From JBATTK01 sp049670505 (GTDB taxonomy: Bacteria > Bacteroidota > Bacteroidia > Flavobacteriales > Flavobacteriaceae), in the NCBI GenBank assembly GCA_049670505.1, contig JBATTK010000024.1, positions 1 to 64,000 of the forward strand: DNA of 64,000 nucleotides. The letters run 5' to 3'. Shown piece after piece: positions 18,593 through 26,521 of this stretch. The notes below the pieces were generated by a model that worked only from the letters and a program-made list of their open reading frames with translations, did no database searches and had not been told where the DNA came from. Position 1 is the stretch's first letter, and each line of letters begins with the position of its first letter. A program made the position numbers and the translations under genes.

Positions 18593-19399
18593 ATGGAATT
18601 TTATGAAGCCAAACCTTCGGTCGCTGTATCCCATGTCATTCAAAATTTCTGGATGATCAAAGAGAACGACTTCACCAAAGGCTTTCACGAAAAAATAATT
18701 CCAGATGGATATCCAGAGATGATCTTTCATTATGGGGATTCTTTTGAATGTAATATTAACGGTCGTTGGGAATTACAGGAGAGCTGCTTGATGGCGGGCC
18801 AGATCAGAAATCATTTTTATTTAAAAAACACTGGTCAGATAGGCATGTTTGCATTAAAACTGAAACCGTGGGTATTAAAAAAGTTCTTCAACATACCTAT
18901 GGATACCATTACAGACCAAGTGGTTGCTATAGATTTTAACCGTTTTAAAGCTTTGGTTCCGTTGCGTCAAATTGCGTTGTCCGGTGCTTCGTTTGAGGAA
19001 AAAGTAAGTAAAACCGAGCATTGGATAGCAACTTTTTTAGAAGAATCTACCGTAGAAGTAAAGAAGGGAGAACAGGCCGTACATATGATTTTAGATCATA
19101 AGGGAACGGTTAGTATTCAAGAAATTGCATACGAGGTAGGACTGACCCGGAGAGGATTGGAGCATTATTTTAAAACTTACATTGGGGTGTCTCCAAAATT
19201 TTACAGCAGGATAATACGTTTTTCCAAAATTTTTGAGCTTGTACAGGAAGCATCCGTAGATTGGGCCGAAATAACTTTTAGGGCAGGATATTACGATCAA
19301 TCGCATTTCATTAAAAACTTTAAGGAGTTTACGGGAGAAGAGCCCTCTAGATATGGATTTACGGAAAGGAATATGGCGAATTTTTTTCTAAGGAAGTGA
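18593..19399 (+). CDS. AraC-family transcriptional regulator with DUF6597-like domain
   Basis: A 268-residue soluble regulator. Residues 1-150 show the beta-rich pattern IIPDGYPEMIFHYGD and GQIRNHFYLKNTG typical of the DUF6597 N-terminal domain. Residues 160-262 form the AraC helix-turn-helix pair with VSIQEIAYEVGLTRRGLEHYFK and AEITFRAGYYDQSHFIKNFKEF, ending TGEEPSRYG. It is divergent from the aldolase/dehydrogenase gene, with 234 bases between starts, so it could control that gene. The link is inferred from position only. Its ligand is unknown. Confidence 0.88.
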   Translation: MEFYEAKPSVAVSHVIQNFWMIKENDFTKGFHEKIIPDGYPEMIFHYGDSFECNINGRWELQESCLMAGQIRNHFYLKNTGQIGMFALKLKPWVLKKFFNIPMDTITDQVVAIDFNRFKALVPLRQIALSGASFEEKVSKTEHWIATFLEESTVEVKKGEQAVHMILDHKGTVSIQEIAYEVGLTRRGLEHYFKTYIGVSPKFYSRIIRFSKIFELVQEASVDWAEITFRAGYYDQSHFIKNFKEFTGEEPSRYGFTERNMANFFLRK

Positions 19400-19468
19400 A
19401 CTGTCGCTTTTGTACAATGGAGAATGTCCAAGGCATTTTATCTTTGTGTCTCACAGAAAATCCCAGTT

Positions 19469-19930
19469 ATGAAAACCACCACCTATTTACTGATACTATT
19501 GACTTTCTTTATTGCCAATGAAACTATCCTGGGCCAAGAGGCCAAAACGGTAGCACTATTGGTCGGCACTTGGAAAGTACGGGATAAAGAGCAGTACGAA
19601 GTTTGGGAGCAATCTGAAAACTCGGCGTTAAAAGGCTACGGTTTCAAGATAAAAGAACATCAGAAAGTGATTACGGAACAGTTAAGTATTGCCATGGAAG
19701 GAAACACCTTGGTTTATAAAGCAATGGTTCCTGATCAAAACGAGGGTAAGACAATTCCTTTTATTCTTAACAGCAGTTTTAAAGAAGGGCTTTCATTTGA
19801 AAACGACACTCATGATTTTCCTAAAAAGATTCAATATATCATTACTAATGATTCGGAAATTCAAGTAAAAGTTTTGGGGCCGCATGACAAGGGTTTCAGT
19901 TATGTGTTGACTAGGCACAAGCCTAAGTAA
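19469..19930 (+). CDS. Secreted DUF6265-like protein
   Basis: With the ATG at 19469 the protein has 153 residues and a clean signal peptide ending near ILGQ. An upstream in-frame start at 19424 would add 15 residues that spoil the signal, so it was not used. The body is a lipocalin-like small beta-barrel: LVGTWKVRDKEQYEVWEQ, then FENDTHDFPKKIQYI, which resembles the DUF6265 family. A paralogue-like protein is encoded at 30635-31135. No enzymatic function is known; a small-ligand-binding role would be a guess. Confidence 0.7.
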   Translation: MKTTTYLLILLTFFIANETILGQEAKTVALLVGTWKVRDKEQYEVWEQSENSALKGYGFKIKEHQKVITEQLSIAMEGNTLVYKAMVPDQNEGKTIPFILNSSFKEGLSFENDTHDFPKKIQYIITNDSEIQVKVLGPHDKGFSYVLTRHKPK

Positions 19931-20144
19931 AGGTAGCTTATATCATAATAGAAATCTTCCAAGGCAGAACCATGATGCTCTCAAGGGTGTTATTGGGCCC
20001 ATACGGCATACATCCGGGGCCATAGGGCAGGATTAAGTCCATAAAACCAATGAACAGCGCAGAATATACGCTAGATTTGAAAAATATCCTGAAATGGACA
20101 AAAAGCTTTTCAAAAAGTATTCATAAATTCGCAATCCAAATATT

Positions 20145-20216
20145 GGCCCCGTAGTTCAATGGATAGAATAGAAGTTTCCTAAACTTTAGATGCAAGTTCG
20201 ATTCTTGCCGGGGCTA
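20145..20216 (+). tRNA. tRNA-Arg (anticodon CCT)
   Basis: All four arms fold by hand: acceptor GGCCCCG with CGGGGCT (first pair G-U), D stem GTTC/GAAT, anticodon stem GAAGT/ACTTT with loop TTCCTAA giving anticodon CCT, and T stem GCAAG/CTTGC around TTCGATT. The discriminator base is A at 20216 and CCA is not encoded. The anticodon reads AGG, an arginine codon. The last part of the gene is repeated 96 bases downstream. Confidence 0.93.
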
Positions 20217-20279
20217 CAAAGTGGCTACGTAAAAGATACAAAGTATGTACAGGTGTAGCTTTTGAATAAAAGTCCATAC

Positions 20280-20293
20280 TGAGCGCAGTCGAA
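20280..20293. repeat. Dispersed TGAGCGCAGTCGAA repeat copy
   Basis: TGAGCGCAGTCGAA sits directly before the duplicated tRNA end. Related copies lie at 35100-35114, 41511-41523 and 41872-41889, and this motif is a familiar dispersed intergenic repeat in the Flavobacteriaceae. Confidence 0.6.
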
Positions 20294-20295
20294 GT

Positions 20296-20313
20296 GATTC
20301 TTGCCGGGGCTAC
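20296..20313. repeat. Direct repeat of the tRNA-Arg 3' end
   Basis: The 18 bases GATTCTTGCCGGGGCTAC at 20200-20217 (part of the T arm, the acceptor strand and one base beyond) occur again exactly at 20296-20313. Only the tRNA tail is duplicated, as in an att-type scar or an unequal recombination event. The 78 bases between hold no gene. Confidence 0.85.
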
Positions 20314-20377
20314 TTATTTTCTTCAATTATTAACTGTTTCCCAAATCTTGTTTACCTTAGTACCAAAGTACTTTTTC

Positions 20378-20821
20378 ATGGAAAAGAAAGCGGTAAAAAA
20401 CGTATTTGTAACAGGAGCTATCTCACCAGAATTCATTGCGAATTCTATTGCCAAGCACCAATCCAAGACCCAAATTGGGGCACATGATATTTTTCTGGGA
20501 CAGGTTAGGGCAGATGATATCGATGGTAAAACGGTAGCGGCCATAGAATATACGGCCTATGCGGACATGGCCAACCAAAAGTTCCATGAGATACGGGAGG
20601 CAACTTTTGAAAAGTTCAACTTAAGTTGTATGCATATCTACCATAGTTCCGGAATCGTAAAGGTGGGGGAGATATGCCTGTTTGTTTTTGTTTCATCGCC
20701 TCATAGAAAAGAAGTTTTTAAAGCACTACATCATGTTGTGGAAGAAATAAAGGTACAAGTACCTATTTTTGGGAAGGAGCTTTTTGAGGACGACACCTAT
20801 CAATGGAAGGTAAATAATTGA
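20378..20821 (+). CDS. moaE: Molybdopterin synthase catalytic subunit MoaE
   Basis: The ATG at 20378 gives 147 residues, the normal MoaE length. An upstream in-frame start at 20294 would run through the duplicated tRNA end and was rejected. The protein converts cyclic pyranopterin monophosphate to molybdopterin with sulfur carried by MoaD. Visible features are GAHDIFLGQVRADDIDGK, AIEYTAYADMA and IYHSSGIVKVGE. The C-terminal EEIKVQVPIFGKEL contains the two lysines that bind substrate and the MoaD tail. It overlaps or abuts moaC, whose ATG lies 3 bases after the TGA stop, so the two are cotranscribed. No moaD or moaA lies in the window. Confidence 0.93.
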   Translation: MEKKAVKNVFVTGAISPEFIANSIAKHQSKTQIGAHDIFLGQVRADDIDGKTVAAIEYTAYADMANQKFHEIREATFEKFNLSCMHIYHSSGIVKVGEICLFVFVSSPHRKEVFKALHHVVEEIKVQVPIFGKELFEDDTYQWKVNN

Positions 20822-20823
20822 TT

Positions 20824-21255
20824 ATGGTAGATATTACCCATAAATCGGCAACACTAAGAACGGCAATCGCGCAGGCCATAGTGCAACTAAGCGCCCAAGA
20901 AACCATAGATGCCATTATAAATAATGCCGTTCCTAAGGGAGATGTATTTGCCATGAGCAAAGCGGCCGGATTGTTAGGGGTAAAAAAAACGGCGGACCTC
21001 CTTCCAGATTGTCACCCCTTGCCTATAGAATATACGGATATTACCTATGAGATCAAGGGGTTACAGATCAAAATCCTGATTACCGTAAAGACCATCTATA
21101 AAACAGGGGTGGAGGTAGAGGCTATGCACGGGGCCAGTATTGTGGCCCTAAATATGTACGATATGTTAAAACCTATCGATAAAGGCATCGAAATCCATCA
21201 GATCAAACTCCTAAAAAAAACCGGGGGTAAATCCGATATAGACCATGCAACATAG
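20824..21255 (+). CDS. moaC: Cyclic pyranopterin monophosphate synthase MoaC
   Basis: 143 residues from the ATG at 20824; a TTG at 20818 is possible but less likely. MoaC works with MoaA to make cyclic pyranopterin monophosphate, the first step of molybdenum cofactor synthesis. The conserved blocks are present: KGDVFAMSKAAGLLGVKKT, DLLPDCHPLPI with the catalytic His, TGVEVEAMHGASIVALNMYD with two Glu residues, and KPIDKGIEI with the catalytic Asp and Lys, then KKTGGKSD. It lacks the short N-terminal extension of the E. coli protein but is otherwise complete. It forms a two-gene unit with moaE. Confidence 0.95.
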   Translation: MVDITHKSATLRTAIAQAIVQLSAQETIDAIINNAVPKGDVFAMSKAAGLLGVKKTADLLPDCHPLPIEYTDITYEIKGLQIKILITVKTIYKTGVEVEAMHGASIVALNMYDMLKPIDKGIEIHQIKLLKKTGGKSDIDHAT

Positions 21256-21257
21256 GC

Positions 21258-21998
21258 TTATAGGCCTCGCTTTGCCCAAATCTCGTACATGGGCTCGCCC
21301 TTACTGTTCTTTCCGGTATGGTGCCAATCATTCTCTTTAACTTCATAATCAAATTGTAACGAAGCACCTACCCTGGAATCATCCCTGGAGAAAAACTCGA
21401 TGTTTTCGGTATAGATACCATCTTTAGCAATGAAAGAACCACCACCGGTTCCGAAAAATTTTAAGCTTTCCGTGTTATAGGCGATCCATTGAAAACGACC
21501 GTTCATCAGGAATTTTAAGGTTTTTCTTGGATTTTCCTCTCCCCGGCGTTCCTGGCCTTCATCGGGGCCTCGGGTAGCAAATAGCCACTGGCCATCCAAA
21601 TCTTGACTTTGATTTTTTTCAGGTTTAAAAATCATTTTGGTCTCCCAATTCAAAATCAAGTTTTTATGTTCCATCTCAAAGGGAATACTCAATTTGCGCA
21701 AAGAGTCTTGCTCATAATTGGAATTAAACTCCAGAAGTACCTTCAAACGCTTCCCATGGATTTCTACAAATCCGCCTTGGGTCTTTATAAATTTAGCCGG
21801 AGATTTTTCATAAACCGTATGCACTACATAGTTATTATTTATTTTTAGTTCGTGCTTCCTGGTTTTTCCGTTATTATCTTCCTCAAAATAATAGACGTTG
21901 GATGCCACTTGCGCAGTTATACTCCCTTGGAACCCCACAATGAACAGTAACATTATATAGGGGATGTATTTTTTTGATTTCAAAGCTTCAGTTTTCAT
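21258..21998 (-). CDS. Hypothetical secreted protein, DUF4488-like
   Basis: 246 residues with an N-terminal hydrophobic segment that ends in an Ala-Gln cleavage site (GSITAQ), so probably periplasmic. The N-terminal half is rich in charged beta-strand-like sequence. The C-terminal half carries LDGQWLFATR and LMNGRFQWIAYNTESLKFFG followed by GGGSFIAKDGIYTENIEFF, a lipocalin-like pattern resembling DUF4488. It ends 3 bases from the moaC stop on the opposite strand. No catalytic residues are apparent and the function is unknown. Confidence 0.7.
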   Translation of the reverse strand: MKTEALKSKKYIPYIMLLFIVGFQGSITAQVASNVYYFEEDNNGKTRKHELKINNNYVVHTVYEKSPAKFIKTQGGFVEIHGKRLKVLLEFNSNYEQDSLRKLSIPFEMEHKNLILNWETKMIFKPEKNQSQDLDGQWLFATRGPDEGQERRGEENPRKTLKFLMNGRFQWIAYNTESLKFFGTGGGSFIAKDGIYTENIEFFSRDDSRVGASLQFDYEVKENDWHHTGKNSKGEPMYEIWAKRGL

Positions 21999-22617
21999 GG
22001 ATTAAATATAAAAATTAATAAGCTATAAATGAACGGATTGTGAAAGGATTGAATGTGGAACCATTTTAGAAATGGCCGTTTGTGGCAATTCATCTTATTT
22101 TCTTTGGAAAAACTGTTTTTTCATTTTTTTTGATTTCATTTGTGATGCGTTTAGCGGAACATTATGAACTGTGTTTCTATGTTCGGGTTTTTGGGGGTAA
22201 GGAAGTCCAACCCTAGGACAGCTTATAAGATAGGTAACCGAATTTTAAAGCTAGCTTCCGGTATTACTTCGATCGTTTCTAGTCAACACGACTATTATTT
22301 TGTGCTTACCACTGAAAAAACAAACCAATGTTTGAGCATTGCATTTTCTTGGTTTTATAACGAACAGGACATAGAGACTTGCATTCTACCTTAATAACTT
22401 ACAAAACATAGGTATGGAACATGAAACGGAGACAATACCTTTTCGGAGTTTTTCTGCCAGATAAGTGATGCTACTAGCATTATTGGGTTTTATCCAGTGG
22501 CAGTTCCCAATAAAAAATCACCTTGGGGAAATTGATGGATATACTAAAATACACTGTGGAACGTAATGTAATTATTGTAGCACCTTTAATTTTTGTTTAT
22601 CTTTTAAACACGCAATT
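21999..22617. other. Long intergenic region without a convincing gene
   Basis: This 619-base AT-rich stretch lies between the leftward gene ending at 21998 and the small acidic-protein gene. A 76-codon frame at 22164-22394 has no recognisable features and is not called. No tRNA, long inverted repeat or clear TANNTTTG promoter is seen. Confidence 0.5.
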
Positions 22618-22929
22618 ATGGACAACCTAAAAAGAGTAATCGTTGATTTTAAAAAATTGACCCCGGAAGTACTCAAACTTCTGGTCGAAAGATACCCCGA
22701 TGGTTATGATGATCGGGATATCATTAGGTTTAGAAATGCCAAGAGTGAACTTATCGAGGCCGTTGAGGTTACTTCGGGCGATACTAAATATTTAGTAAAG
22801 ATCAGTGCTAAATTGGTGATAACCATGGAGAATTATGATGAGGACGATTATGAGGATTTTAGTTCCGATGACCCTGAAGCGGTAGTAGATCCCGAGGCCA
22901 TGTCGCGTGAAGAAGACGATGACGATTAA
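22618..22929 (+). CDS. Small acidic conserved hypothetical protein
   Basis: 103 residues. The first 75 appear folded, beginning MDNLKRVIVDFKKLTPEVL and containing RYPDGYDDRDIIRFRNAK and a beta-like TSGDTKYLVKISAKLVI. The last 30 are extremely acidic, ending EEDDDD. Codon usage matches the neighbours and the start is an ATG preceded by an AT-rich leader. It resembles a small protein I associate with Flavobacteriaceae, but I do not know its function. The acidic tail could mimic nucleic acid or bind a basic partner; this is speculation. Confidence 0.7.
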   Translation: MDNLKRVIVDFKKLTPEVLKLLVERYPDGYDDRDIIRFRNAKSELIEAVEVTSGDTKYLVKISAKLVITMENYDEDDYEDFSSDDPEAVVDPEAMSREEDDDD

Positions 22930-23019
22930 TGGAGCATTTTACTGATTCAGGTATAATCAATTGAGGCGATACAAGCACCCTAATGACAATGGTAGGGAAG
23001 AGGAGGGACCTTTTTTTAT

Positions 23020-23961
23020 TCAGTTTTGTAGTTTGTTTAGCATTTCTTCCGTTGTTTTTTTTAAATCAAATTTAGCTTCCCATCCCCAGTCCGTATTCGC
23101 GTCGGAGTCGTCAATACTACCGGGCCAGGAATCCGCAATGGCCTGTCTAAAATCCGGTTGGTAAGCCACCTCGAACTTAGGAATATGGAGTTGAATGCTT
23201 TTGGTTATTTCTGCAGGGGTAAAGCTCATTGCCGCTAAATTATAGGAGGAGCGAACGCTGAGGGATGCGGGATCGCTTTCCATGATTTTTACCGTTGCCC
23301 GTATGGCATCATCCATGAACATCATGGGTAATTTTGAATGTTCCTTTAAAAAGCAGGTATATTTTTCACCCGCTATAGCTTTATGGTATATTTCTACGGC
23401 GTAGTCCGTGGTACCACCACCAGGAAGCGTTTTCCAACTAATTAGTCCCGGGTAGCGTACACTTCGCACATCTACCCCATATTTATTGTGATAATAGGCA
23501 CACCAACGCTCCCCGGATTGTTTACTAATGCCGTAGACCGTACTTGGTTCCATGATGGTATGCTGAGGTGTGTTTTCAGAGGGGGTGTTGGGACCAAAAA
23601 CAGCGATACTGGACGGCCAGAACACTTTACCGACCTTGTGTTCTTTGGCAAGATTCAATACATTAAAAAGAGAGTTCATATTTAAGCTCCAGGCGCGCAT
23701 GGGGAATTTTTCGGCAGTGGCGCTCAACATGGCGGCCATAAGGTATACCTCTTCAATTTCGTAGTACATGATAACATCCTCGATAGCATCATAATTGGTG
23801 GCATCCAATAATTCAAAAGGACCGGAATCCATCAAACTTTTACTACCCTCCCTTATATCACTGGCGACTACCTGGTCATTCCCATATTTTTCCCGTAAGG
23901 CCAATGTAAGTTCTGTCCCGATCTGTCCACAGGCCCCTAAAATTAGAATGGATTTTTGCAT
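23020..23961 (-). CDS. NAD-dependent epimerase-type L-threonine 3-dehydrogenase
   Basis: A 313-residue extended short-chain dehydrogenase that resembles the flavobacterial type of L-threonine 3-dehydrogenase, which oxidises threonine to 2-amino-3-ketobutyrate. The Rossmann motif ILGACGQIGTEL starts at residue 6 and the catalytic Tyr-x-x-x-Lys is in TVYGISKQSGERW. VRYPGLISWKTLPGGGTTDY is a diagnostic stretch for this enzyme rather than for UDP-sugar epimerases. Length is normal. It is a single-gene unit and no ketobutyrate ligase gene is nearby. Confidence 0.85.
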   Translation of the reverse strand: MQKSILILGACGQIGTELTLALREKYGNDQVVASDIREGSKSLMDSGPFELLDATNYDAIEDVIMYYEIEEVYLMAAMLSATAEKFPMRAWSLNMNSLFNVLNLAKEHKVGKVFWPSSIAVFGPNTPSENTPQHTIMEPSTVYGISKQSGERWCAYYHNKYGVDVRSVRYPGLISWKTLPGGGTTDYAVEIYHKAIAGEKYTCFLKEHSKLPMMFMDDAIRATVKIMESDPASLSVRSSYNLAAMSFTPAEITKSIQLHIPKFEVAYQPDFRQAIADSWPGSIDDSDANTDWGWEAKFDLKKTTEEMLNKLQN

Positions 23962-24131
23962 TAAAATTGAAGTTAAATAAATTTCGCGTAAAGATAACTT
24001 TTATTAGGGAATCCCAGTTTTGAATCCCTGTTTGAAATCGTATGGAACTCAAAACGAAACAGGATGAACCAAGTCCCCCGAAGAGTGGGAAATCCGATGC
24101 TAGCTTCTACATTATTTTGTACATTCGTCCT

Positions 24132-24626
24132 ATGGAAAAAGTATTCGTTTTTGGTATTTCCGTTCTATTGTTCATCTCCTGCAACAGGAATAAGAACGAT
24201 GGACCGGTAGATGCCGGATCGGGAACGGATTTTGATGCCAAAACCTTGCCTAAGGTATTCCAGGTAAATGAAAAAGCAAGCAATGTCTTGAAGAATTGGC
24301 CGGAGTTTACCGCATTGGAAACCGGTTTTGAGGCTATTTATAAGGCGGAGAACAAAGAAGATCTGGGTTTTGCCATCGATAATGTTATAGAACTACAGAA
24401 TCTTTTGGACAAATCCGAGTATCCGGAAGCTTATGATATACCGCAGATAAAAAGTAGGCAGAAAGTCTTTAAGACCTATATTTTAAAGGTAAAGGCCAGC
24501 TTGGAAGATCGAACGGAGACCATGACACCCACTTTGGAAATGGTGAATTCCTATAATGCAATGAGAAACCAATTCAACGTTGTTATAAACAACACGTTGG
24601 ATACTAACTTGATACTGGATGAATAA
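24132..24626 (+). CDS. Hypothetical lipoprotein
   Basis: The ATG at 24132 gives 164 residues with a textbook lipoprotein signal (VLLFISC, then NRNKNDG). The 30 extra codons from an upstream start at 24042 would bury the signal, so that start was not used. The mature part is mainly helical with no recognisable domain; a segment reads LDKSEYPEAYDIPQIKSRQ. Its stop overlaps the next gene by 8 bases, which suggests translational coupling. Probably anchored to a membrane; function unknown. Confidence 0.75.
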   Translation: MEKVFVFGISVLLFISCNRNKNDGPVDAGSGTDFDAKTLPKVFQVNEKASNVLKNWPEFTALETGFEAIYKAENKEDLGFAIDNVIELQNLLDKSEYPEAYDIPQIKSRQKVFKTYILKVKASLEDRTETMTPTLEMVNSYNAMRNQFNVVINNTLDTNLILDE

Positions 24627-25119
24627 GATACGATTGTTCTTTGTTTTAACATTGGTTCCAACACTATTTTGGGCGCAAGAAACGTCCATGAAGGAACAGA
24701 TTCATACGGTTTTGGACTCCTGGCACGAAGCTGCGGCCAATGCCGATTTTGACGTATATTTTAGCAAAATGACCGATGATGGCGTATTTATCGGTACGGA
24801 TGCTACCGAGAACTGGCAAAACAAGGCATTTAGAGAATTTTCAAAACCTTATTTTGATAAGGGAAAGGCCTGGAGTTTTACCGCGGTAGAACGAAACATC
24901 TATTTGAACGATGCTGAAAACCTGGCTTGGTTCGATGAATTATTGGACACGCAAATGGAGCTCTGCCGTGGTTCAGGGGTATTGAAAAAAGTGGATAATG
25001 AATGGAAAATAGCGCACTACGTTCTTTCCATAGCGGTGCCTAATGAGAATATACCTGAGCTCATAGCACTTAAAAAAGAAAAGGATAGCCTATTGCTTGT
25101 TAAGTTAAGGCAACAATAA
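24619..25119 (+). CDS. Secreted NTF2-like (SnoaL-type) protein
   Basis: 166 residues with a signal peptide ending near LFWAQ. The mature domain is the NTF2/SnoaL cone fold: VLDSWHEAAANADFDVYFSK, then DDGVFIGTDATENW, and GSGVLKKVDNEWKIAHYVLS at the C-terminal side. Proteins of this type in the Bacteroidota are often secreted and have no assigned function. It overlaps the upstream lipoprotein gene, so the two form an operon that ends at the hairpin at 25142. Confidence 0.85.
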   Translation: MNKIRLFFVLTLVPTLFWAQETSMKEQIHTVLDSWHEAAANADFDVYFSKMTDDGVFIGTDATENWQNKAFREFSKPYFDKGKAWSFTAVERNIYLNDAENLAWFDELLDTQMELCRGSGVLKKVDNEWKIAHYVLSIAVPNENIPELIALKKEKDSLLLVKLRQQ

Positions 25120-25141
25120 TTGTGTAATCGGATTCCAACAA

Positions 25142-25166
25142 AAAAGCGGGCCTAACGCCCGCTTTT
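25142..25166. terminator. Bidirectional terminator hairpin
   Basis: AAAAGCGGGC and GCCCGCTTTT form a perfect inverted repeat around CTAAC. It lies between convergent genes ending at 25119 and 25187 and has A-runs and T-runs on its flanks, so it can serve both. Confidence 0.9.
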
Positions 25167-25186
25167 CTGCTATAGGGTCGAAATCA

Positions 25187-25885
25187 TTATTCCTTTGTTT
25201 CCGCGGGCAGTTCCTTTCTGGATACCAATGCCTGCTTACTTAAACTTGCGAGATTAAAATTGGGATCAATTTTCAAAGCCTCGTCAATAAGGGTTATAGC
25301 GCTATCAATATCCTCATGGTTCATATTGTATTGTACCAATCCTTTCATATGCAGAAGGGCAGCTTTTAAAGGAACCTCGTAGGGTTGTTGTCTTTCATAA
25401 AATGCATATTTCATTTCATCGGTGGCATTGGCAAGGCCATATTCTATATCGGTAGAAGCTCCTGCATTATCACCTGTCTGTACCTTTAAATCGGCCATTT
25501 CGTAGGCCATGTAGGCGTTAGGGCTTCTTTTAAAAAGAATCTCGAATTGCTCCAAGGCCCGTTTTGGCTGATTGAGTGCTTTTAACGAGGCCGCTTTAAC
25601 ACGGACGGACAGCTCTGAATCCGTTTCGTTTTTTTCAATACCGATCGTATTTAGGGCTTGTAGGTGCTGATTGTTATTGGCATATATATATGCTAGGGTA
25701 TCCCTACGCTCTTTATTGGGGGATAATACATTTAAGTGGGTCAATGCACTTACGACGCCATTAACATCTCCTTGCAATCTCATTTCCTTGTAAAAAGCCT
25801 CATAATGCTGTTGCAGTTCGCTTTTGGTCTGGGCGTTTCCTAAAAAGATTACACCTAACAATAGGGTAAACACAAGTTTTTTCAT
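25187..25885 (-). CDS. Secreted tetratricopeptide-repeat protein
   Basis: 232 residues with a signal peptide (LLLGVIFLGNAQ). The mature protein is helical, with TPR-like units such as ALNQPKRALEQFEILFKRSP, NAYMAYEMADLKVQTGDNAG and a C-terminal unit around SAITLIDEALKIDPNFNLAS. It is likely a periplasmic scaffold. It is preceded by a palindromic terminator of the upstream gene and forms its own unit. No partner is evident from context. Confidence 0.82.
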   Translation of the reverse strand: MKKLVFTLLLGVIFLGNAQTKSELQQHYEAFYKEMRLQGDVNGVVSALTHLNVLSPNKERRDTLAYIYANNNQHLQALNTIGIEKNETDSELSVRVKAASLKALNQPKRALEQFEILFKRSPNAYMAYEMADLKVQTGDNAGASTDIEYGLANATDEMKYAFYERQQPYEVPLKAALLHMKGLVQYNMNHEDIDSAITLIDEALKIDPNFNLASLSKQALVSRKELPAETKE

Positions 25886-25970
25886 CTTCGTTAGTTTTAA
25901 TGCGGCAAAACTATTAAATTATTTTTTAGTAAAGTGTTAAGGAAACTTTTAAACCTTTGGAAGGCAATAA

Positions 25971-25996
25971 AAAAGGATGCCATATGGCATCCTTTT
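25971..25996. terminator. Perfect palindromic terminator
   Basis: A perfect 26-base palindrome, AAAAGGATGCCAT followed directly by its complement, lies 29 bases beyond the stop of the leftward gene at 26025. The T-run after the GC core on the minus strand fits intrinsic termination of that gene. Confidence 0.8.
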
Positions 25997-26024
25997 ACGT
26001 ATGTTGGTTTTGGTTGAATTACAT

Positions 26025-26399
26025 TTAAGCAACTGTAAGCTTCACATCCCTGTTTTCATATGATCTAAGTAAACCGGCATAAAAAGCAACACTTCTATTG
26101 TCCTTATCGATACACGATTTTAAAAAATCGCGCAGATTTTGAAACAAAAGATTCGCATGTAATGTAGGTACATGCAGATTTACCTTTTGGGGGTCGTAAT
26201 CGTTATCGTCCATCACAATGTCCATAGCTATCCGCTTTCTGTGGTAATCAATGGATACATCGGTAGCATTGTAATGCTTCTTCACAATAGCAACATGTAG
26301 GTTTTCAAAGTTTTTGGGCATTTTTCGATTGGGACAACTGCGGGAGATCAGGTTTTCAATTTCCATTAAAATCCTCCCTTTTAAATTTGAATTTTCCAT
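26025..26399 (-). CDS. Hypothetical protein
   Basis: 124 residues from the ATG at 26399; a TTG at 26426 would add 9 residues and is less likely. There is no signal peptide. The N-terminal ILMEIENLISRSCPNRKMPK contains one Cys, and the middle reads HYNATDVSIDYHRKRIAMDI with beta character, followed by a helical LFQNLRDFLKSCIDKDN. The termination hairpin downstream and normal codon usage support a real gene. I do not recognise the family. Confidence 0.65.
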   Translation of the reverse strand: MENSNLKGRILMEIENLISRSCPNRKMPKNFENLHVAIVKKHYNATDVSIDYHRKRIAMDIVMDDNDYDPQKVNLHVPTLHANLLFQNLRDFLKSCIDKDNRSVAFYAGLLRSYENRDVKLTVA

Positions 26400-26521
26400 G
26401 TCAATCGATTTAAAATTATAGGACAAAGGTAGGAGTTAAACTATAAAGTGCTTAAAATCAAGGGTATAATTTAACTTAAAAGGGCAGTTTTTGTTGTGAA
26501 AGCTACTTTTTTAGTGGTGTA

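Noticed and set aside
20280..20313. Possible second tRNA downstream of tRNA-Arg
   Set aside because: Only part of the T arm and the acceptor strand are present; no D arm or anticodon arm can be folded.
22164..22394. 76-codon frame in a long intergenic gap
   Set aside because: No recognisable domain, no promoter or ribosome-binding signal, and amino-acid composition like random AT-rich sequence. A short HDYYF match to another frame at 15982-16203 is probably chance.
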